Shown here one piece after another: positions 8,949 to 18,277 of a DNA stretch of 64,000 nucleotides. Below the pieces are notes generated by a model, which had not been told where the DNA came from, ran no database searches, and saw nothing but the letters and a program-made list of their open reading frames with translations. The DNA is from Rhizobiaceae bacterium (GTDB taxonomy: Bacteria; Pseudomonadota; Alphaproteobacteria; Rhizobiales; Rhizobiaceae). The first letter of the stretch is position 1. Every line of letters begins with the position of its first letter. A program made the position numbers and the translations under genes. The stretch lies in the NCBI GenBank assembly GCA_017640615.1, contig JAEPQK010000001.1, positions 372,001-436,000 on the forward strand. The letters run 5' to 3'.

Positions 8949-9722
8949 CTAGCGTTTCAACTGGTTGAGCGTGAGCAGGAGGCTGGTCGAAATTCCGCTC
9001 TCGATGGGTTGGGCAAAAAGAGCTGCGATGCTGCTCTGGGCTCCGGAACTGGGATTGGAGAGTTCCCAAAGGGCCGTGAAGCGGCCGATAAACTGCTGCA
9101 GCTTTTCCGGGTCTTTGAAGTCCTCGAGATCGAAGCGCTCGCGGAACATCGCGACCTGCTTGTCGATGTCGGCCTGCGCGATCGAATCCGGGTAGCCGAG
9201 CGCGGTGCGCACGACTTCCGCCAGCGCGGGGTCGGCGAGAATGTCGTAATAGGAATCGATGTCCGGCGCCTTGCGCTCGAAATAGAGCGCAAGCCGTACG
9301 CCTTCATTGCGGCTGCCTGCATCTTCCTCCAGCGTCTGGCGGACATATTTGTCGACCACCGGTTGCTTGGTGACTTCGAAGATTGTCGTCGTGGCGCCGT
9401 AGCGGGCAAAATTGAACGTATCGACGAAGTCTTTGTAGCGGCTGTCGGTCAGCGAGTTTGCTAGGCTCTCCCGGTCGTCGATGCCTTCATTCAGCATCTT
9501 GGTCATCAGACCTTTGGCGTAGGTCATGTCTTCCAGACCGAACGCCTTCATCGCAAAGCGGAATATGCGGCTGTCGCCGATAAACTCCTCGACGGATTTG
9601 ATGTCGCCGATCTTCTCCAGGTAGTAGGCGCTTTCGCGCTCCACCAATGGCTGCTGGGTGACGCGCTCAAGCGATCTTGTCAGGTCTTTGGCAATCAGCC
9701 TGTAACTGGTCTGGGTGTCCAC
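8949..9722 (-). CDS. DUF1217 flagellar protein
   Basis: This 257-residue protein is the first gene of the leftward flagellar operon. It matches the alphaproteobacterial DUF1217 family, found in flagellar loci. Diagnostic stretches are TSYRLIAKDLTRSLERVTQQP at the N-terminus and repeated helical units with FRFAMKAFGLEDM and MFRERFDLEDF. I place the start at a GTG at 9722 because family members begin just before TSYxLIA and because a GGAG ribosome site lies 8-9 nt upstream. The longer open frame to 9815 would run across the dyad in the promoter region. The biochemical function is not known to me. Confidence 0.85.
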   Translation of the reverse strand: MDTQTSYRLIAKDLTRSLERVTQQPLVERESAYYLEKIGDIKSVEEFIGDSRIFRFAMKAFGLEDMTYAKGLMTKMLNEGIDDRESLANSLTDSRYKDFVDTFNFARYGATTTIFEVTKQPVVDKYVRQTLEEDAGSRNEGVRLALYFERKAPDIDSYYDILADPALAEVVRTALGYPDSIAQADIDKQVAMFRERFDLEDFKDPEKLQQFIGRFTALWELSNPSSGAQSSIAALFAQPIESGISTSLLLTLNQLKR

Positions 9723-9865
9723 CGAGCGGTCTCCGGCAATATATCGGAGCACCTTAATGCGCGACCCTTGCGTGAGGCTGTTGACGCATCGGCGGCTTCT
9801 ACAAGCCTCACACAAGGCACGCAGCCTATCGATGTCAGGGTTGATTCTGAGATTGGGGCCGGCTT
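9723..9865. promoter_or_regulatory. Divergent flagellar promoter region with long dyad
   Basis: These 143 bp separate the two divergent flagellar operons and must hold both promoters. They contain a long inverted repeat: CCTTGCGTGAGGCT at 9766-9779 and AGCCTCACACAAGG at 9804-9817. That is 14 bp with one mismatch, with 24 bp between the arms, close to the middle of the region. Such a dyad could be the binding site of a flagellar activator or repressor acting on both operons; in Sinorhizobium the VisNR-Rem cascade does this. No consensus sigma-70 boxes are clear. Confidence 0.6.
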
Positions 9866-10741
9866 GTGGGTATTCTCATTGGAATGGTTGTCACCTTTGG
9901 CTGCGTGCTCGGCGGCTACATGGCCATGGGCGGCTATCTCGACGTCCTGTGGCAGCCCTGGGAAGTGGTGATCATCTGCGGCGCGGCGCTCGGCATCTTT
10001 TTCGTCGCCAACCCTATGTCGGTGGTGAAGGATTCCGGCAAGGCAATGCTGGATGCCTTCAAGCAGTCGGTGCCCAAGGAGCAGGATTACCTTGAGCTTC
10101 TGGGGGTGCTGCACAGCCTGATGCGCGAGCTCAGGACGAAACCGCGCAACGAGGTTGAAGCGCATATCGACAACCCCGAAGAATCAGCGATCTTCCAGGC
10201 CTTCCCGAAGGTGCTGAAAGACCATGATCTGACGCACTTCATCTGCGACTACTGCCGCATCATCATTATCGGCAACGCCCGTCCCTTCGAGATCGAGGCG
10301 CTGATGGATGAGGAAATTCACACGGTCAAACACGACAAGCTTAAGTCCTATCACGCGCTCCAGCAGATGGCTGATGGCTTCCCCGCGCTCGGTATCTGTG
10401 CCGCGGTGCTGGGCGTTGTTAAGGCAATGGGCGCGCTCGATCAGTCGCCTGAAATTCTCGGCGGTCTGATCGGCGCCGCTCTCGTTGGAACCTTTCTCGG
10501 TATCTTCATGGCCTACGCGGTGGTCGGACCGATCGCAGCCAAGGTGAAGGTGGTTCGCGAAAAGCGCACCCGCCTCTACATCATCGTCAAGCAGACGCTG
10601 CTTGCTTATATGAACGGCTCACTGCCCCAGGTGGCGCTCGAATTCGGCCGCAAGACGATCTCGTCCAAAGACCGGCCCTCGATCGACGCGGTCGAGGAAA
10701 GCACGCTCAACTCCGGCGGCGAAGCCGCCAAGGCGGCCTGA
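9866..10741 (+). CDS. motA: Flagellar motor stator protein MotA
   Basis: MotA is the proton-channel stator subunit. The 291-residue product starts at a GTG and has four membrane segments: residues about 1-22, 30-48, 165-185 and 198-222. The cytoplasmic loop carries the conserved charged helix region ([12 protein letters not shown]), and the segment [20 protein letters not shown] holds one of the conserved prolines. It opens the rightward operon, 35 nt before fliM. motB was not seen in the window; in rhizobia it is encoded elsewhere in the flagellar region. Confidence 0.95.
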   Translation: MGILIGMVVTFGCVLGGYMAMGGYLDVLWQPWEVVIICGAALGIFFVANPMSVVKDSGKAMLDAFKQSVPKEQDYLELLGVLHSLMRELRTKPRNEVEAHIDNPEESAIFQAFPKVLKDHDLTHFICDYCRIIIIGNARPFEIEALMDEEIHTVKHDKLKSYHALQQMADGFPALGICAAVLGVVKAMGALDQSPEILGGLIGAALVGTFLGIFMAYAVVGPIAAKVKVVREKRTRLYIIVKQTLLAYMNGSLPQVALEFGRKTISSKDRPSIDAVEESTLNSGGEAAKAA

Positions 10742-10776
10742 TTGGAGCGGCAAGTGTACGGTAGGGCGCCTTTGCC

Positions 10777-11706
10777 ATGAACAGCCAACCGACCCCGGTG
10801 CAGATGCGCGACCTGATCGTGGAGCGGCTGACCGGCGAGACCGGAAATCCCGACCATGTGCTCGATACGGCGCGCGCCTGCGCGGCGCGCTGCCTGCCCG
10901 ACATCGCGGATTATTTCAAGGAAACGCTCAGCACTACCGTCGAGGTTGAACTCGGTGACATCGAGATTTGTCGCACGGCGGAAGTGCGGCTCCCGGAAGG
11001 CAGCTTCGGTGCGATGATGGTGGCGACGGCCGAGATATCGCCCGACGCGCTGTTCATGACGCTCGACGCGGACGCTATCACGATCGCGGTCGGTGCGCTG
11101 TTCGGTGCGGACCCGGAACAGAAACTTTCGCCGATCACGCGCGAACTTTCCGAAATCGAAGTCGAGATCAGCGCTAAGATATTCGAGACCGTAGCGCAGA
11201 TATTCAACGGCTCCGGCGCGCGCTCCTTCGGCGTGAAGTTCCCGCTTGTTGAGCCCATCGTCGGTGAGGAAATCGCAACGCACGCCATGCGTGACGGGCC
11301 GGCTGCACGAATGGTTTTCGAACTGGTGTTCGGCGAAAACACCGGCAAGCTGACCGTGGCGCTGCCGCAGCGCGTTCTGCTGCAGCTGCGCGGCGACGCC
11401 ACTGCCAATACCTCGGCACCGGCCGGTGCCTGGCGCGCCAAGTTTAATGAAGAGGTCATGCGCTCGCGACTGCCGCTGACCGCCGCCATTCCGATCGGTG
11501 AAATGACGCTGCGCCAGATCGCAGGATTTCACCCCGGCCAGGTGATCGAGTTTCCCGAGCAGGCGCAATCGCAGGCGCGGCTTACCGCTCGCGACCAGGT
11601 TCTGTTCGTTTGCGAGCTTGGCAAGCTCGGCCAGAACTACACCGTCCGCATCCTGCAACCGTTCGATGCCCATGAAGATTTCGTAGAGGGGTTAATTTCG
11701 GCATGA
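10777..11706 (+). CDS. fliM: Flagellar motor switch protein FliM
   Basis: FliM is the C-ring protein that receives CheY-P and sets rotation direction. The 309-residue product is the divergent rhizobial form. The N-terminal CheY-binding motif is poorly conserved. The central CheC-like domain shows [20 protein letters not shown], and the C-terminal SpoA domain begins near residue 225 with [18 protein letters not shown] and GQVIEFPEQ. Location between motA and fliN supports the call. Its stop overlaps the fliN start by 4 nt. Confidence 0.92.
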   Translation: MNSQPTPVQMRDLIVERLTGETGNPDHVLDTARACAARCLPDIADYFKETLSTTVEVELGDIEICRTAEVRLPEGSFGAMMVATAEISPDALFMTLDADAITIAVGALFGADPEQKLSPITRELSEIEVEISAKIFETVAQIFNGSGARSFGVKFPLVEPIVGEEIATHAMRDGPAARMVFELVFGENTGKLTVALPQRVLLQLRGDATANTSAPAGAWRAKFNEEVMRSRLPLTAAIPIGEMTLRQIAGFHPGQVIEFPEQAQSQARLTARDQVLFVCELGKLGQNYTVRILQPFDAHEDFVEGLISA

Positions 11707-12134
11707 CTGATCCGAACCCAACCGCAGCCGCGCAAGAGGACGAAGCTCCGATCGAAGCGCCCGAGGCTGCCGCAGCCGAACCCGCAGCCGACGACGATCA
11801 GCTCAGCAAGGCGATCGAGGAGCTGCGCGGTGTTCTGAACGAGGAAGATGGCGGCGATAATGTTCCTTCCGGCGCCGGCTCCAATCCCGGAATCATTCTG
11901 GGCATTCCTGTTGAGGTGCAGATCGTGCTCGGCAGCACCGAGATGCCGGTTTCAGAACTGATGGCGCTGCAGAAGGGAGCCACCGTCTCGCTCAACAGGC
12001 GTATCGGTGAACCCGTGGACGTGATGGTCAACGGCCGCAAGATCGCCAAGGGCGAGATCACGGTTCTGGAAGACGATCCATCACGATTCGGCATCAAGCT
12101 GACCGAAATCAATACCGCCACGCGCGGGCGCTAA
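11703..12134 (+). CDS. fliN: Flagellar motor switch protein FliN
   Basis: FliN forms the base of the C-ring with FliM. The 143-residue product has an acidic, Ala/Pro/Glu-rich N-terminal extension (residues 1-60), then one SpoA domain with [38 protein letters not shown] and [11 protein letters not shown]. These are the canonical FliN motifs. The 4-nt overlap with fliM indicates coupled translation. The next gene, fliG, follows after 24 nt. Confidence 0.95.
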   Translation: MTDPNPTAAAQEDEAPIEAPEAAAAEPAADDDQLSKAIEELRGVLNEEDGGDNVPSGAGSNPGIILGIPVEVQIVLGSTEMPVSELMALQKGATVSLNRRIGEPVDVMVNGRKIAKGEITVLEDDPSRFGIKLTEINTATRGR

Positions 12135-12158
12135 CGGAAACGGCAGCATTTCATCGAT

Positions 12159-13190
12159 ATGAGCCAGCAGTTGCCAACTCTCTCCCGGTCACAGAAGGCC
12201 GCCGCCATTCTGGTGGCGATGGGCAAGCCGTCAGCCGGCAAACTGCTCAAATTCTTCAAGCAGGAAGAGTTGCGCGGGCTGATCGAGGCCGCCCGATCGC
12301 TGAAGACGATCCCGCAGAGCGAGCTCGACCGCATCGTCTCGGAATTCGAGAACGAGTTTGCCGAAGGTGCGGGCCTGCTCGATTCCGCCGACACCATGAA
12401 CAACATCCTGACCGAGACGCTGACGCCGGAAGAGGTGGATGCGATCATGGACAGCGACAAGAAGGTTGTCGACGAGCCCAAGGAAACCTTCTGGCCGCAG
12501 CTCGAAAAAATGCCAGCGGAGCGCGTCGCGGCGACGCTGGAGCGTGAACACCCGCAGACGATCGCACTGGTTCTTTCCACGATTTCAACCTCGGCATCCG
12601 CCGCGATCATGGTCAAGCTGCCAAAGCCAATCCGCGGCGAGGTCGTGAAGCGCATGATGTCGCTGGGCAAGGTCACCGATCCGGCGCGTGAGCTGGTAGA
12701 AAACAAGCTGCGCGCAAAGCTGACGGACGAAAGCTCGGTGCGCGACAACACCGCCGGCCAGATGCGCGTAGCCGGCGTACTCAACGAGCTCGACAAATCG
12801 CTGCTTGACGATGTCATGGAAGACATGGTGGCGGCCGGCACACCGGACCTGGAGGAGCTCAAGTCAAAGCTCTTCGCCTTCGAAGATATTGTGCTTCTGT
12901 CGCAGGCAGCACGTGTCGCGCTGTTCGACAACATTCAGACCGATGTCGTCACTGTGGCGCTGCGTGGAGCGGATGCCGAACTGACCGAAGCTGTGCTGTC
13001 CTCGATCGGTGCGCGTTCGCGGCGCATGATCGAATCGGAATTGAAGGACACCTCCGGCAATACACCGGCCGACGAAATCAATGGTGCCCGGCGCACCATT
13101 GCCTCCACCGCGATCCGTCTTTCAACCGAGGGCGCGCTCGAACTTCCCGGGCAGGTGGATGGCGATGCCCCCACCGCCAACGCCGCCTGA
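12159..13190 (+). CDS. fliG: Flagellar motor switch protein FliG
   Basis: FliG couples the C-ring to the MS-ring and transmits torque from MotA. The 343-residue product has the N-terminal domain (SQKAAAILVAMGKPSAGKLL), the middle-domain EHPQTIALVLS motif near residue 130, and the C-terminal charged torque helix (ELTEAVLSSIGARSRRMIESEL). Length is normal. The next gene, flhB, starts at a GTG after a short gap (13191-13212) containing a GGGAGAGG ribosome site. Confidence 0.96.
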   Translation: MSQQLPTLSRSQKAAAILVAMGKPSAGKLLKFFKQEELRGLIEAARSLKTIPQSELDRIVSEFENEFAEGAGLLDSADTMNNILTETLTPEEVDAIMDSDKKVVDEPKETFWPQLEKMPAERVAATLEREHPQTIALVLSTISTSASAAIMVKLPKPIRGEVVKRMMSLGKVTDPARELVENKLRAKLTDESSVRDNTAGQMRVAGVLNELDKSLLDDVMEDMVAAGTPDLEELKSKLFAFEDIVLLSQAARVALFDNIQTDVVTVALRGADAELTEAVLSSIGARSRRMIESELKDTSGNTPADEINGARRTIASTAIRLSTEGALELPGQVDGDAPTANAA

Positions 13191-13212
13191 ACCGGCCTGA
13201 GGGAGAGGGTCG

Positions 13213-14289
13213 GTGTCGGAGAAGCCGGACAAAGAAAGTAAAACAGAAGACGCTTCTGAGAAGAAGATTCGCGACACCGTCGAGAAGGGAAAGCTGCCCT
13301 TCGCGCGCGAGGCGCCGATTTTCGCTTCTTTCACTGCCATCCTGCTCTTCGCGATCTTCTTTGCCGAGCAAAGTACGGCGCGGCTCGCCGGGTTTTTGTC
13401 GATATTCCTGGAAAAGCCGGAAGACTGGCCGCTCGGCACCGAGCGGGACGTGGTGCTGATCATGCAGATCGTCATGTTCGAATGCGGCAAGGTGCTGGGT
13501 GCGCTGATGTTGCTTCTTGTGACCGCGGCTATCGCTGCTTCGATCCTGCAAAACACGCCGCGTTTTGTGCTCGAACGCATCAAACCGCAGTTTTCGCGCA
13601 TCTCGCTGAAGGAAGGTTTTGGCCGGCTGTTTGGCGCGCAGGGCTTTGCAGAGTTGCTGAAATCGCTCGGCAAGCTGACTTTCGCGGGCGTCATTCTGGC
13701 GATCGCCATGCGCAACGCCCAGTCGGAGCTGATCTCCGGCATGAGTACGCATCCTGCCGTCTTCGGTTTTGTCATCAACGATATCGCCAAGCAGATCCTC
13801 GTGGCGATCACGCTTGTCATGTTGCTGATCGCGGCGGCTGACATTCTGTGGTCGCGCTACCACTGGCTTCAGGACCTGCGCATGACGCGGCAGGAAGTGA
13901 AAGACGAGTTGAAGCAAACCGTCGGCGATCCAATCGTGCGCATGCGCATGCGCTCATTGCAACGCGACCGTGCGCGCCAGCGCATGATGTCGGCGGTGCC
14001 GACGGCGACGCTGGTGATCGCCAACCCGACCCATTATTCGATCGCGCTGCGCTATGTGCGCGAGGAAAACGATGCGCCGGTGGTGGTCGCCAAGGGGCAG
14101 GACCTTGTGGCGCTCAAGATTCGCGAGATCGCAGAGGAAAACGGCGTGCCGGTTTTCGAGAACGTGGCGCTCGCCCGCTCCATGTACAAACAAGTTTCGG
14201 TCGATAGTCTCATCCCGGCTCAGTTCTACCAGGCGGTAGCGGAGCTGGTGCGTATCGTCTACGCGCGCAAGCCAACCGCAGCTCACTAG
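13213..14289 (+). CDS. flhB: Flagellar export switch protein FlhB
   Basis: FlhB is the export-gate protein that switches substrate specificity from hook to filament proteins by self-cleavage. The 358-residue product starts at a GTG. It has a charged N-terminus typical of FlhB (KTEDASEKKIRDTVEKGKLP), four membrane segments between about residues 30 and 215, and the self-cleavage motif NPTH at residues 271-274 followed by YSIALRY. All key features are intact. It closes the recognised part of the rightward operon, followed after 9 nt by a small conserved gene. Confidence 0.96.
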   Translation: MSEKPDKESKTEDASEKKIRDTVEKGKLPFAREAPIFASFTAILLFAIFFAEQSTARLAGFLSIFLEKPEDWPLGTERDVVLIMQIVMFECGKVLGALMLLLVTAAIAASILQNTPRFVLERIKPQFSRISLKEGFGRLFGAQGFAELLKSLGKLTFAGVILAIAMRNAQSELISGMSTHPAVFGFVINDIAKQILVAITLVMLLIAAADILWSRYHWLQDLRMTRQEVKDELKQTVGDPIVRMRMRSLQRDRARQRMMSAVPTATLVIANPTHYSIALRYVREENDAPVVVAKGQDLVALKIREIAEENGVPVFENVALARSMYKQVSVDSLIPAQFYQAVAELVRIVYARKPTAAH

Positions 14290-14298
14290 GAATCCCAG

Positions 14299-14739
14299 AT
14301 GCACAAGCAGGCCTTTTCGGTATCGAGGGAAGCAATTGTCGCGAATGCCATTCAGGACTTCGTGGCGGAGCTGCGCATGGTGGAGCTCGCCGACTATGTG
14401 TCGTTCATCCATCTCGGCCATCTGGCAAATCTGGCCGATTTGGTGGATTCGGCCGCCGAGCTCTACTTCATGCCTGGCACGCTGAAGCTGGGTCATGGCG
14501 GCAATGTCGAGCTTACATGGAGCGGCGACCAGAAGGTGGTGCTCGACCTCGAACTCAAGCCATCCGGTGCGACGGTCTATTTCTCGCTTTCGCTCGGAGA
14601 CAAGCAGGCGGGCATCGATGTGAACTATGTCGCCTTCGCCGAACCGGCCGATGAGCCGGAGGCGAATACTGCCTTTCTGGAATCGGCGATCGAGGCATCG
14701 CGCATCCGCAAGAGCCCGCCGATGCGCATGGCCGGTTAG
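14299..14739 (+). CDS. Conserved hypothetical protein after flhB
   Basis: This 146-residue protein is encoded 9 nt after flhB and is presumably the last gene of the motA operon. I do not recognise a named domain. It is soluble-looking with no signal or membrane segment: an N-terminal helix-rich half (residues 1-60) followed by beta-rich stretches (YFMPGTLKLGHGGNVELTW, VVLDLELKPSGATVYFSLSL). A gene of similar size follows flhB in rhizobial flagellar clusters, to my recollection. It converges on visR with only 7 nt between the stop codons. Confidence 0.65.
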   Translation: MHKQAFSVSREAIVANAIQDFVAELRMVELADYVSFIHLGHLANLADLVDSAAELYFMPGTLKLGHGGNVELTWSGDQKVVLDLELKPSGATVYFSLSLGDKQAGIDVNYVAFAEPADEPEANTAFLESAIEASRIRKSPPMRMAG

Positions 14740-14746
14740 TCCTGCG

Positions 14747-15505
14747 CTAGTCGAACAGTCCCAGCCGAAGTGCCTTCGCCACCGCATGCATGCGGTTCAT
14801 CGCATTGAGCTTGCGTGTCGTGTTGGTGAGGTATTGATTTGCAGTGTGCACCGACAGGCCAAGCTTGTCCGCGATTTCATCGCTCGTCAGCCCGTTGGCC
14901 GTCAGCATCAGGCATTCCAATTCGCGCTTGGAAATCTGCTGGGTCATGGTTCCGGCCGGCGGGCGCAGACGCGCGATAACACCGAAGAACGCGAAGCAGC
15001 GGGCGTGAATGTCGCACAGGCTCTGTGCAGTCAGGGAGAAGCGGTCTCCTGCAAACAACACTGCGCCTTCCGGTCCGTGTTCCACGGCGACCGGGAGGGC
15101 GATGCCGACTGGCGCGCCAGCCGGCGCTTCCATGCGTTCGGCGAAATCGAAACCGGACGCAGATGCAAAGACCGGCTCGCCGGATTTCGACCACCAGAGC
15201 GGCAGGGCCGATGCCGCGATGCGGCGCGCAAAACGCTCACCCAGAAGGACGGTCAGGATTTTCGAACGTTCGGATATTCCGGGATAGTGGGTGTCGAGAC
15301 CGGGTTGCAGCTGTCGGCGGTCGCCGCGCCGCGTGACCAGAAATGTCGAGAAATGGCTGGCGCCGATCTCGTCGGCTATGCGACGCAGCTTGCGCACCGT
15401 ATCCGGGAGCGTGTCTAGGCGAATGATTTGCGGGGCGGATGCTTCGGTTTCGTCCGGCAGAGGCGGCAGTGCGAGCGTCGTCGTCGCCTGTGCGTCGCCC
15501 GGCAT
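14747..15505 (-). CDS. visR: LuxR-type motility regulator VisR
   Basis: VisN and VisR together form the master regulator of flagellar and chemotaxis genes in rhizobia. The 252-residue product has an N-terminal domain of the LuxR ligand-binding type (no acyl-homoserine lactone motif is obvious) and a C-terminal LuxR helix-turn-helix (residues about 188-250). That helix-turn-helix shows ISKRELECLMLTANGLTSDEI, KLGLSVHTANQYL and a terminal LGLFD. It is the second gene of the visN-visR pair, sharing one base with the visN stop. Assignment as VisR rather than VisN follows gene order in Sinorhizobium. Confidence 0.82.
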   Translation of the reverse strand: MPGDAQATTTLALPPLPDETEASAPQIIRLDTLPDTVRKLRRIADEIGASHFSTFLVTRRGDRRQLQPGLDTHYPGISERSKILTVLLGERFARRIAASALPLWWSKSGEPVFASASGFDFAERMEAPAGAPVGIALPVAVEHGPEGAVLFAGDRFSLTAQSLCDIHARCFAFFGVIARLRPPAGTMTQQISKRELECLMLTANGLTSDEIADKLGLSVHTANQYLTNTTRKLNAMNRMHAVAKALRLGLFD

Positions 15506-16203
15506 CAGATGATCCCGCTGCGAATCGCCAAGGCCACTGCCATCGCGCGGTTGCGGGCAGACAGCTTCTGGATCACATGCGCAAGGTAGCTGTTGATGGT
15601 GTTGGACGACACGCCGAGGATGGTAGCGATGTCCATGGTCGTCTTACCTTCGGCAACCCAACCAAGGCATTCGCGTTCACGCTCCGAGATCGGGTAGTCC
15701 GCCGTCTCGTCATCGATCTCACCGCCGACGGTCGATAGCGCGTATGACAGCGACATCAGCGCCGGCTGCAGGCTTTCGGTTGCAAGTTGCGCGGGCCGCA
15801 CAGCCGAAAAAAGCACCAGATAGTGCCGGCTGCCGATGCGCAGCCGGACCGATACGACCTCGCGGTGCCCGGCCTCGGCCAGGTGATCTGCCTGCTCCGG
15901 CTTCAATGCGTCCAGCGCGCGCGGATGCCAGACGCGGGGTGCTGCACCGACATAGGCTGTCGATGGAGCGTTTGATATCCGCTGCAACGTCTCCGGGCCC
16001 AATGCTTCCACTGTGTCGAAGGTCCAGCTGGCGGCGATGATACGGATTTCGTCGTTGCCGCGCTCGGTGCCGAGCCGTGCGACGAGATAATGGTCGGCGC
16101 GCAGATCGCCGGTCAATGCGGCTAGAAAGCGGATGAGCCCGGCGCGCGTGGTCGGGAGCGGAACGCTCTCGTCCTGATCGTGTCTACGGGCAAAGCTGCT
16201 CAT
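15505..16203 (-). CDS. visN: LuxR-type motility regulator VisN
   Basis: This is the partner of VisR and the first gene of the pair. The 232-residue product has an N-terminal sensory domain with no evident catalytic motif and a C-terminal LuxR helix-turn-helix (PISERERECLGWVAEGKT, ILGVSSNTINSYLAHVIQKL, then AIRSGII). Rhizobial visN genes often lie next to fliF; here the neighbour is a TRAP transporter operon, so fliF has been separated. No autoregulatory site is clear in the upstream 260 bp. Confidence 0.8.
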   Translation of the reverse strand: MSSFARRHDQDESVPLPTTRAGLIRFLAALTGDLRADHYLVARLGTERGNDEIRIIAASWTFDTVEALGPETLQRISNAPSTAYVGAAPRVWHPRALDALKPEQADHLAEAGHREVVSVRLRIGSRHYLVLFSAVRPAQLATESLQPALMSLSYALSTVGGEIDDETADYPISERERECLGWVAEGKTTMDIATILGVSSNTINSYLAHVIQKLSARNRAMAVALAIRSGII

Positions 16204-16463
16204 TGGAACGCTGCGGTTTCCTGGCTTGTTCTTGCTCGATCCGCAGGAAACGCGCGGGCTACCGGTACTTTTGCTGGCGCGAATCCGTGTGCCGACGGCA
16301 GCGGGCTGCCGTCCTGCGGTTACGCGCCTGAACGGGAATCACTTCGAACCGGCAATCATCCAGCGAATCACTGCCATCTTCGAGAATTAGGCAAGCTTTG
16401 GAATCGCGTCAAGAATCGGAGCCGGCGCTTTGCCGATTTTTCGACTAGCGAGCTTGGGTAGCT
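16204..16463. other. Intergenic region between visN and the TRAP operon
   Basis: This 260-bp gap holds the visN promoter and the end of the TRAP transcript. A hairpin with a perfect 8-bp stem (GACGGCAG, loop CGGG, CTGCCGTC) lies at 16294-16313 and could end transcription of dctPQM, although no T-tract follows. No gene is visible here. The gap marks the border between the flagellar block and the metabolic part of the window. Confidence 0.5.
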
Positions 16464-17753
16464 CTACATCATTCCGGGCAGCCATAGTGCCAGTTGCGGT
16501 GCAGCGATCAGAGTGGCCATCAGAAGGAGCAGCACTGCAAAATAGGGCACGACCGCGCGGGCGATATGGGTCATCGTTTCGCCTGTGATGCCCTGAATGA
16601 CAAACAGGTTGAAGCCGACGGGCGGAGTAAGCTGCGCCATCTCGATCGTCACGACCAGAAAGATGCCGAACCAGAGCGGGTCCCAGCCTGCGGCCAGAAC
16701 GGCAGGCAGGGCGATAGGCAATGTCACGACGATCATCGACATGCCGTCGAGAATGCATCCGAGGCATACGTAGATGACCAGCAGGATGAGCACGACGCCA
16801 AGTGGCGAAAGCTCGGCGCTGCCGACAAGTCCGACAACATAAGTCGGGATTTGCAGATAGTTGAATGCGACCGACAGGAAGGCGCCGCCACTGGTGATAA
16901 GCGCCAGCATGCTGGAAGTGCGAACGGTTGCGACCGCGGCCTGATGGAGGGTCGCTAGGGTCAGATCGCGCCCCAGCGCGGCCAGCCCAATCGCACCTGC
17001 TACACCCAGCGCTGCAGCCTCGGTTGGGCTGGCGAAGCCGCCATAGAGCCCGATGATCAGAAGAAGGATGAGCGCCGTTATCGGCCCAAGTTTGCGAATG
17101 CTGGCAAGCCGGTCCTTAGCCGTAAAGCGCGCTTGATCGGAAGACGACGATGCCCCGCGCATGAACGAGAGCGCCATGGTCATCAGCGAGAAGCCGAAGG
17201 CGAGCACAAGTCCCGGTACGATGCCGGCGATGAATAGCTTGAGAATGGAGACCTCGGCCAACACGCCGTAGACGATCATCGGCAGGCTTGGCGGGATCAG
17301 AAAACCGATAGTGCCGGCGCCTGCCAGCGAGCCAATGGCAATGGTGCGGTCGTAGCCGCGTTTGTCTAGCTCGCTCAGCGTGATGCGGCCGACCGTTGCC
17401 GTGGTCGCCGCGGACGAACCGGAGACTGCGGCGAACAGCGTCGAGGCAATCACGTTGATGTGCAGAAGTCGGCCGGGCAGGCGGGTCGTCCAGGGAGCCA
17501 GCCCGCTGAACATATGGTCGGAAATGCGCGTGCGAAACAGCACTTCCGCCATCAGAATGAAAAGCGGTAGTGCAAGAAGCTCGGTCGAACTGACGGTGTT
17601 GAAGAGGTTTTGCGCCAGCACCTTGTCGACGGGCAGCGTGTGGAACATTTCAAGCCCGAAAATGCCTGTGGCCATCATCGAAAGCCCGATCCACAGACCA
17701 CCGGCCAGCAGCAGAGCGAATGTCAGAACGAGTGTCGCGATGGTGACGCTCAT
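16464..17753 (-). CDS. dctM: TRAP transporter large permease DctM
   Basis: This is the 12-helix permease subunit of a tripartite ATP-independent periplasmic transporter, which imports organic acids using an ion gradient. The 429-residue product, starting at ATG 17753, has the family's multiple hydrophobic helices and the motifs ATTATVGRITLSEL, GTIGFLIPPSLPMIVYGVLAE, GLYGGFASPTEAAALG and QLTPPVGFNLFVIQ. It overlaps dctQ by 4 nt. A much longer open frame upstream of 17753 is only the dctQ region read in another frame. The substrate is not predictable from the sequence. Confidence 0.93.
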   Translation of the reverse strand: MSVTIATLVLTFALLLAGGLWIGLSMMATGIFGLEMFHTLPVDKVLAQNLFNTVSSTELLALPLFILMAEVLFRTRISDHMFSGLAPWTTRLPGRLLHINVIASTLFAAVSGSSAATTATVGRITLSELDKRGYDRTIAIGSLAGAGTIGFLIPPSLPMIVYGVLAEVSILKLFIAGIVPGLVLAFGFSLMTMALSFMRGASSSSDQARFTAKDRLASIRKLGPITALILLLIIGLYGGFASPTEAAALGVAGAIGLAALGRDLTLATLHQAAVATVRTSSMLALITSGGAFLSVAFNYLQIPTYVVGLVGSAELSPLGVVLILLVIYVCLGCILDGMSMIVVTLPIALPAVLAAGWDPLWFGIFLVVTIEMAQLTPPVGFNLFVIQGITGETMTHIARAVVPYFAVLLLLMATLIAAPQLALWLPGMM

Positions 17754-18277
17754 TTGCCGTGCTCCGAGTTTTGCGTCCGGGTACCGGCCAGAAGCAGCAC
17801 GAGCCGCGCGGCGAAGGCGCACGCGAATATCGCCATGCCCAGCGCGACAAAGGCCTGCGGTAGCGCCAGCGGCAGTGAGAGTTCCCAGGATTTGGAGCTG
17901 CGGGCGAGCGATGTAAGGCTCAGGTTCACAAGCGCCACGCTTGCGTAGCCGCTTACAGTCAACGCAAGCACGAGTACGATAGCTTCCAGCAGCTTTGCGG
18001 GCAGTCCCTTGAGTGCACCCGACAGCATGAGAACGCGCACATGGCTGTCCGCGCGTAGAGCCGGCGCCAGCCCCAGATAGAACATCGCGGACATGATGAA
18101 TGCTGCGACTTCCCAACTGCCGGCGAGCGACTGCGTGAAGAGGTTTCGCAGCGCGAGTTCAGTCAGCAGGACGGCAAATATCAACCAGAGAAGGACCGCG
18201 GAAACGAATTCCGCGGCCCTCGTCAGCAAGTTCATGCCGTGCTCGACGGCATGAACGATTTTTAGCTGCAACGTCAC
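17750..18277 (-). CDS. dctQ: TRAP transporter small permease DctQ
   Basis: This is the four-helix small membrane subunit of the TRAP transporter. The 175-residue product starts at a GTG (18277) whose bases overlap the dctP TGA, in a GTGA arrangement. Four hydrophobic segments are visible, beginning with VSAVLLWLIFAVLLTELALR; the pattern SWEVAAFIMSAMFYLGLAPALR is typical of DctQ. A later in-frame ATG is possible but would break the coupling to dctP. Confidence 0.88.
   Translation of the reverse strand: MTLQLKIVHAVEHGMNLLTRAAEFVSAVLLWLIFAVLLTELALRNLFTQSLAGSWEVAAFIMSAMFYLGLAPALRADSHVRVLMLSGALKGLPAKLLEAIVLVLALTVSGYASVALVNLSLTSLARSSKSWELSLPLALPQAFVALGMAIFACAFAARLVLLLAGTRTQNSEHGK

Noticed and set aside
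10606..11673. Long open frame antisense to fliM
   Set aside because: Entirely opposite fliM, whose family assignment is firm; the antisense translation shows no domain and arises from GC-rich codon bias.
16464..18116. 550-codon reading of dctM with a long N-terminal extension
   Set aside because: The extension is dctQ read in another frame; the DctM start at 17753 gives the family length and coupling to dctQ.
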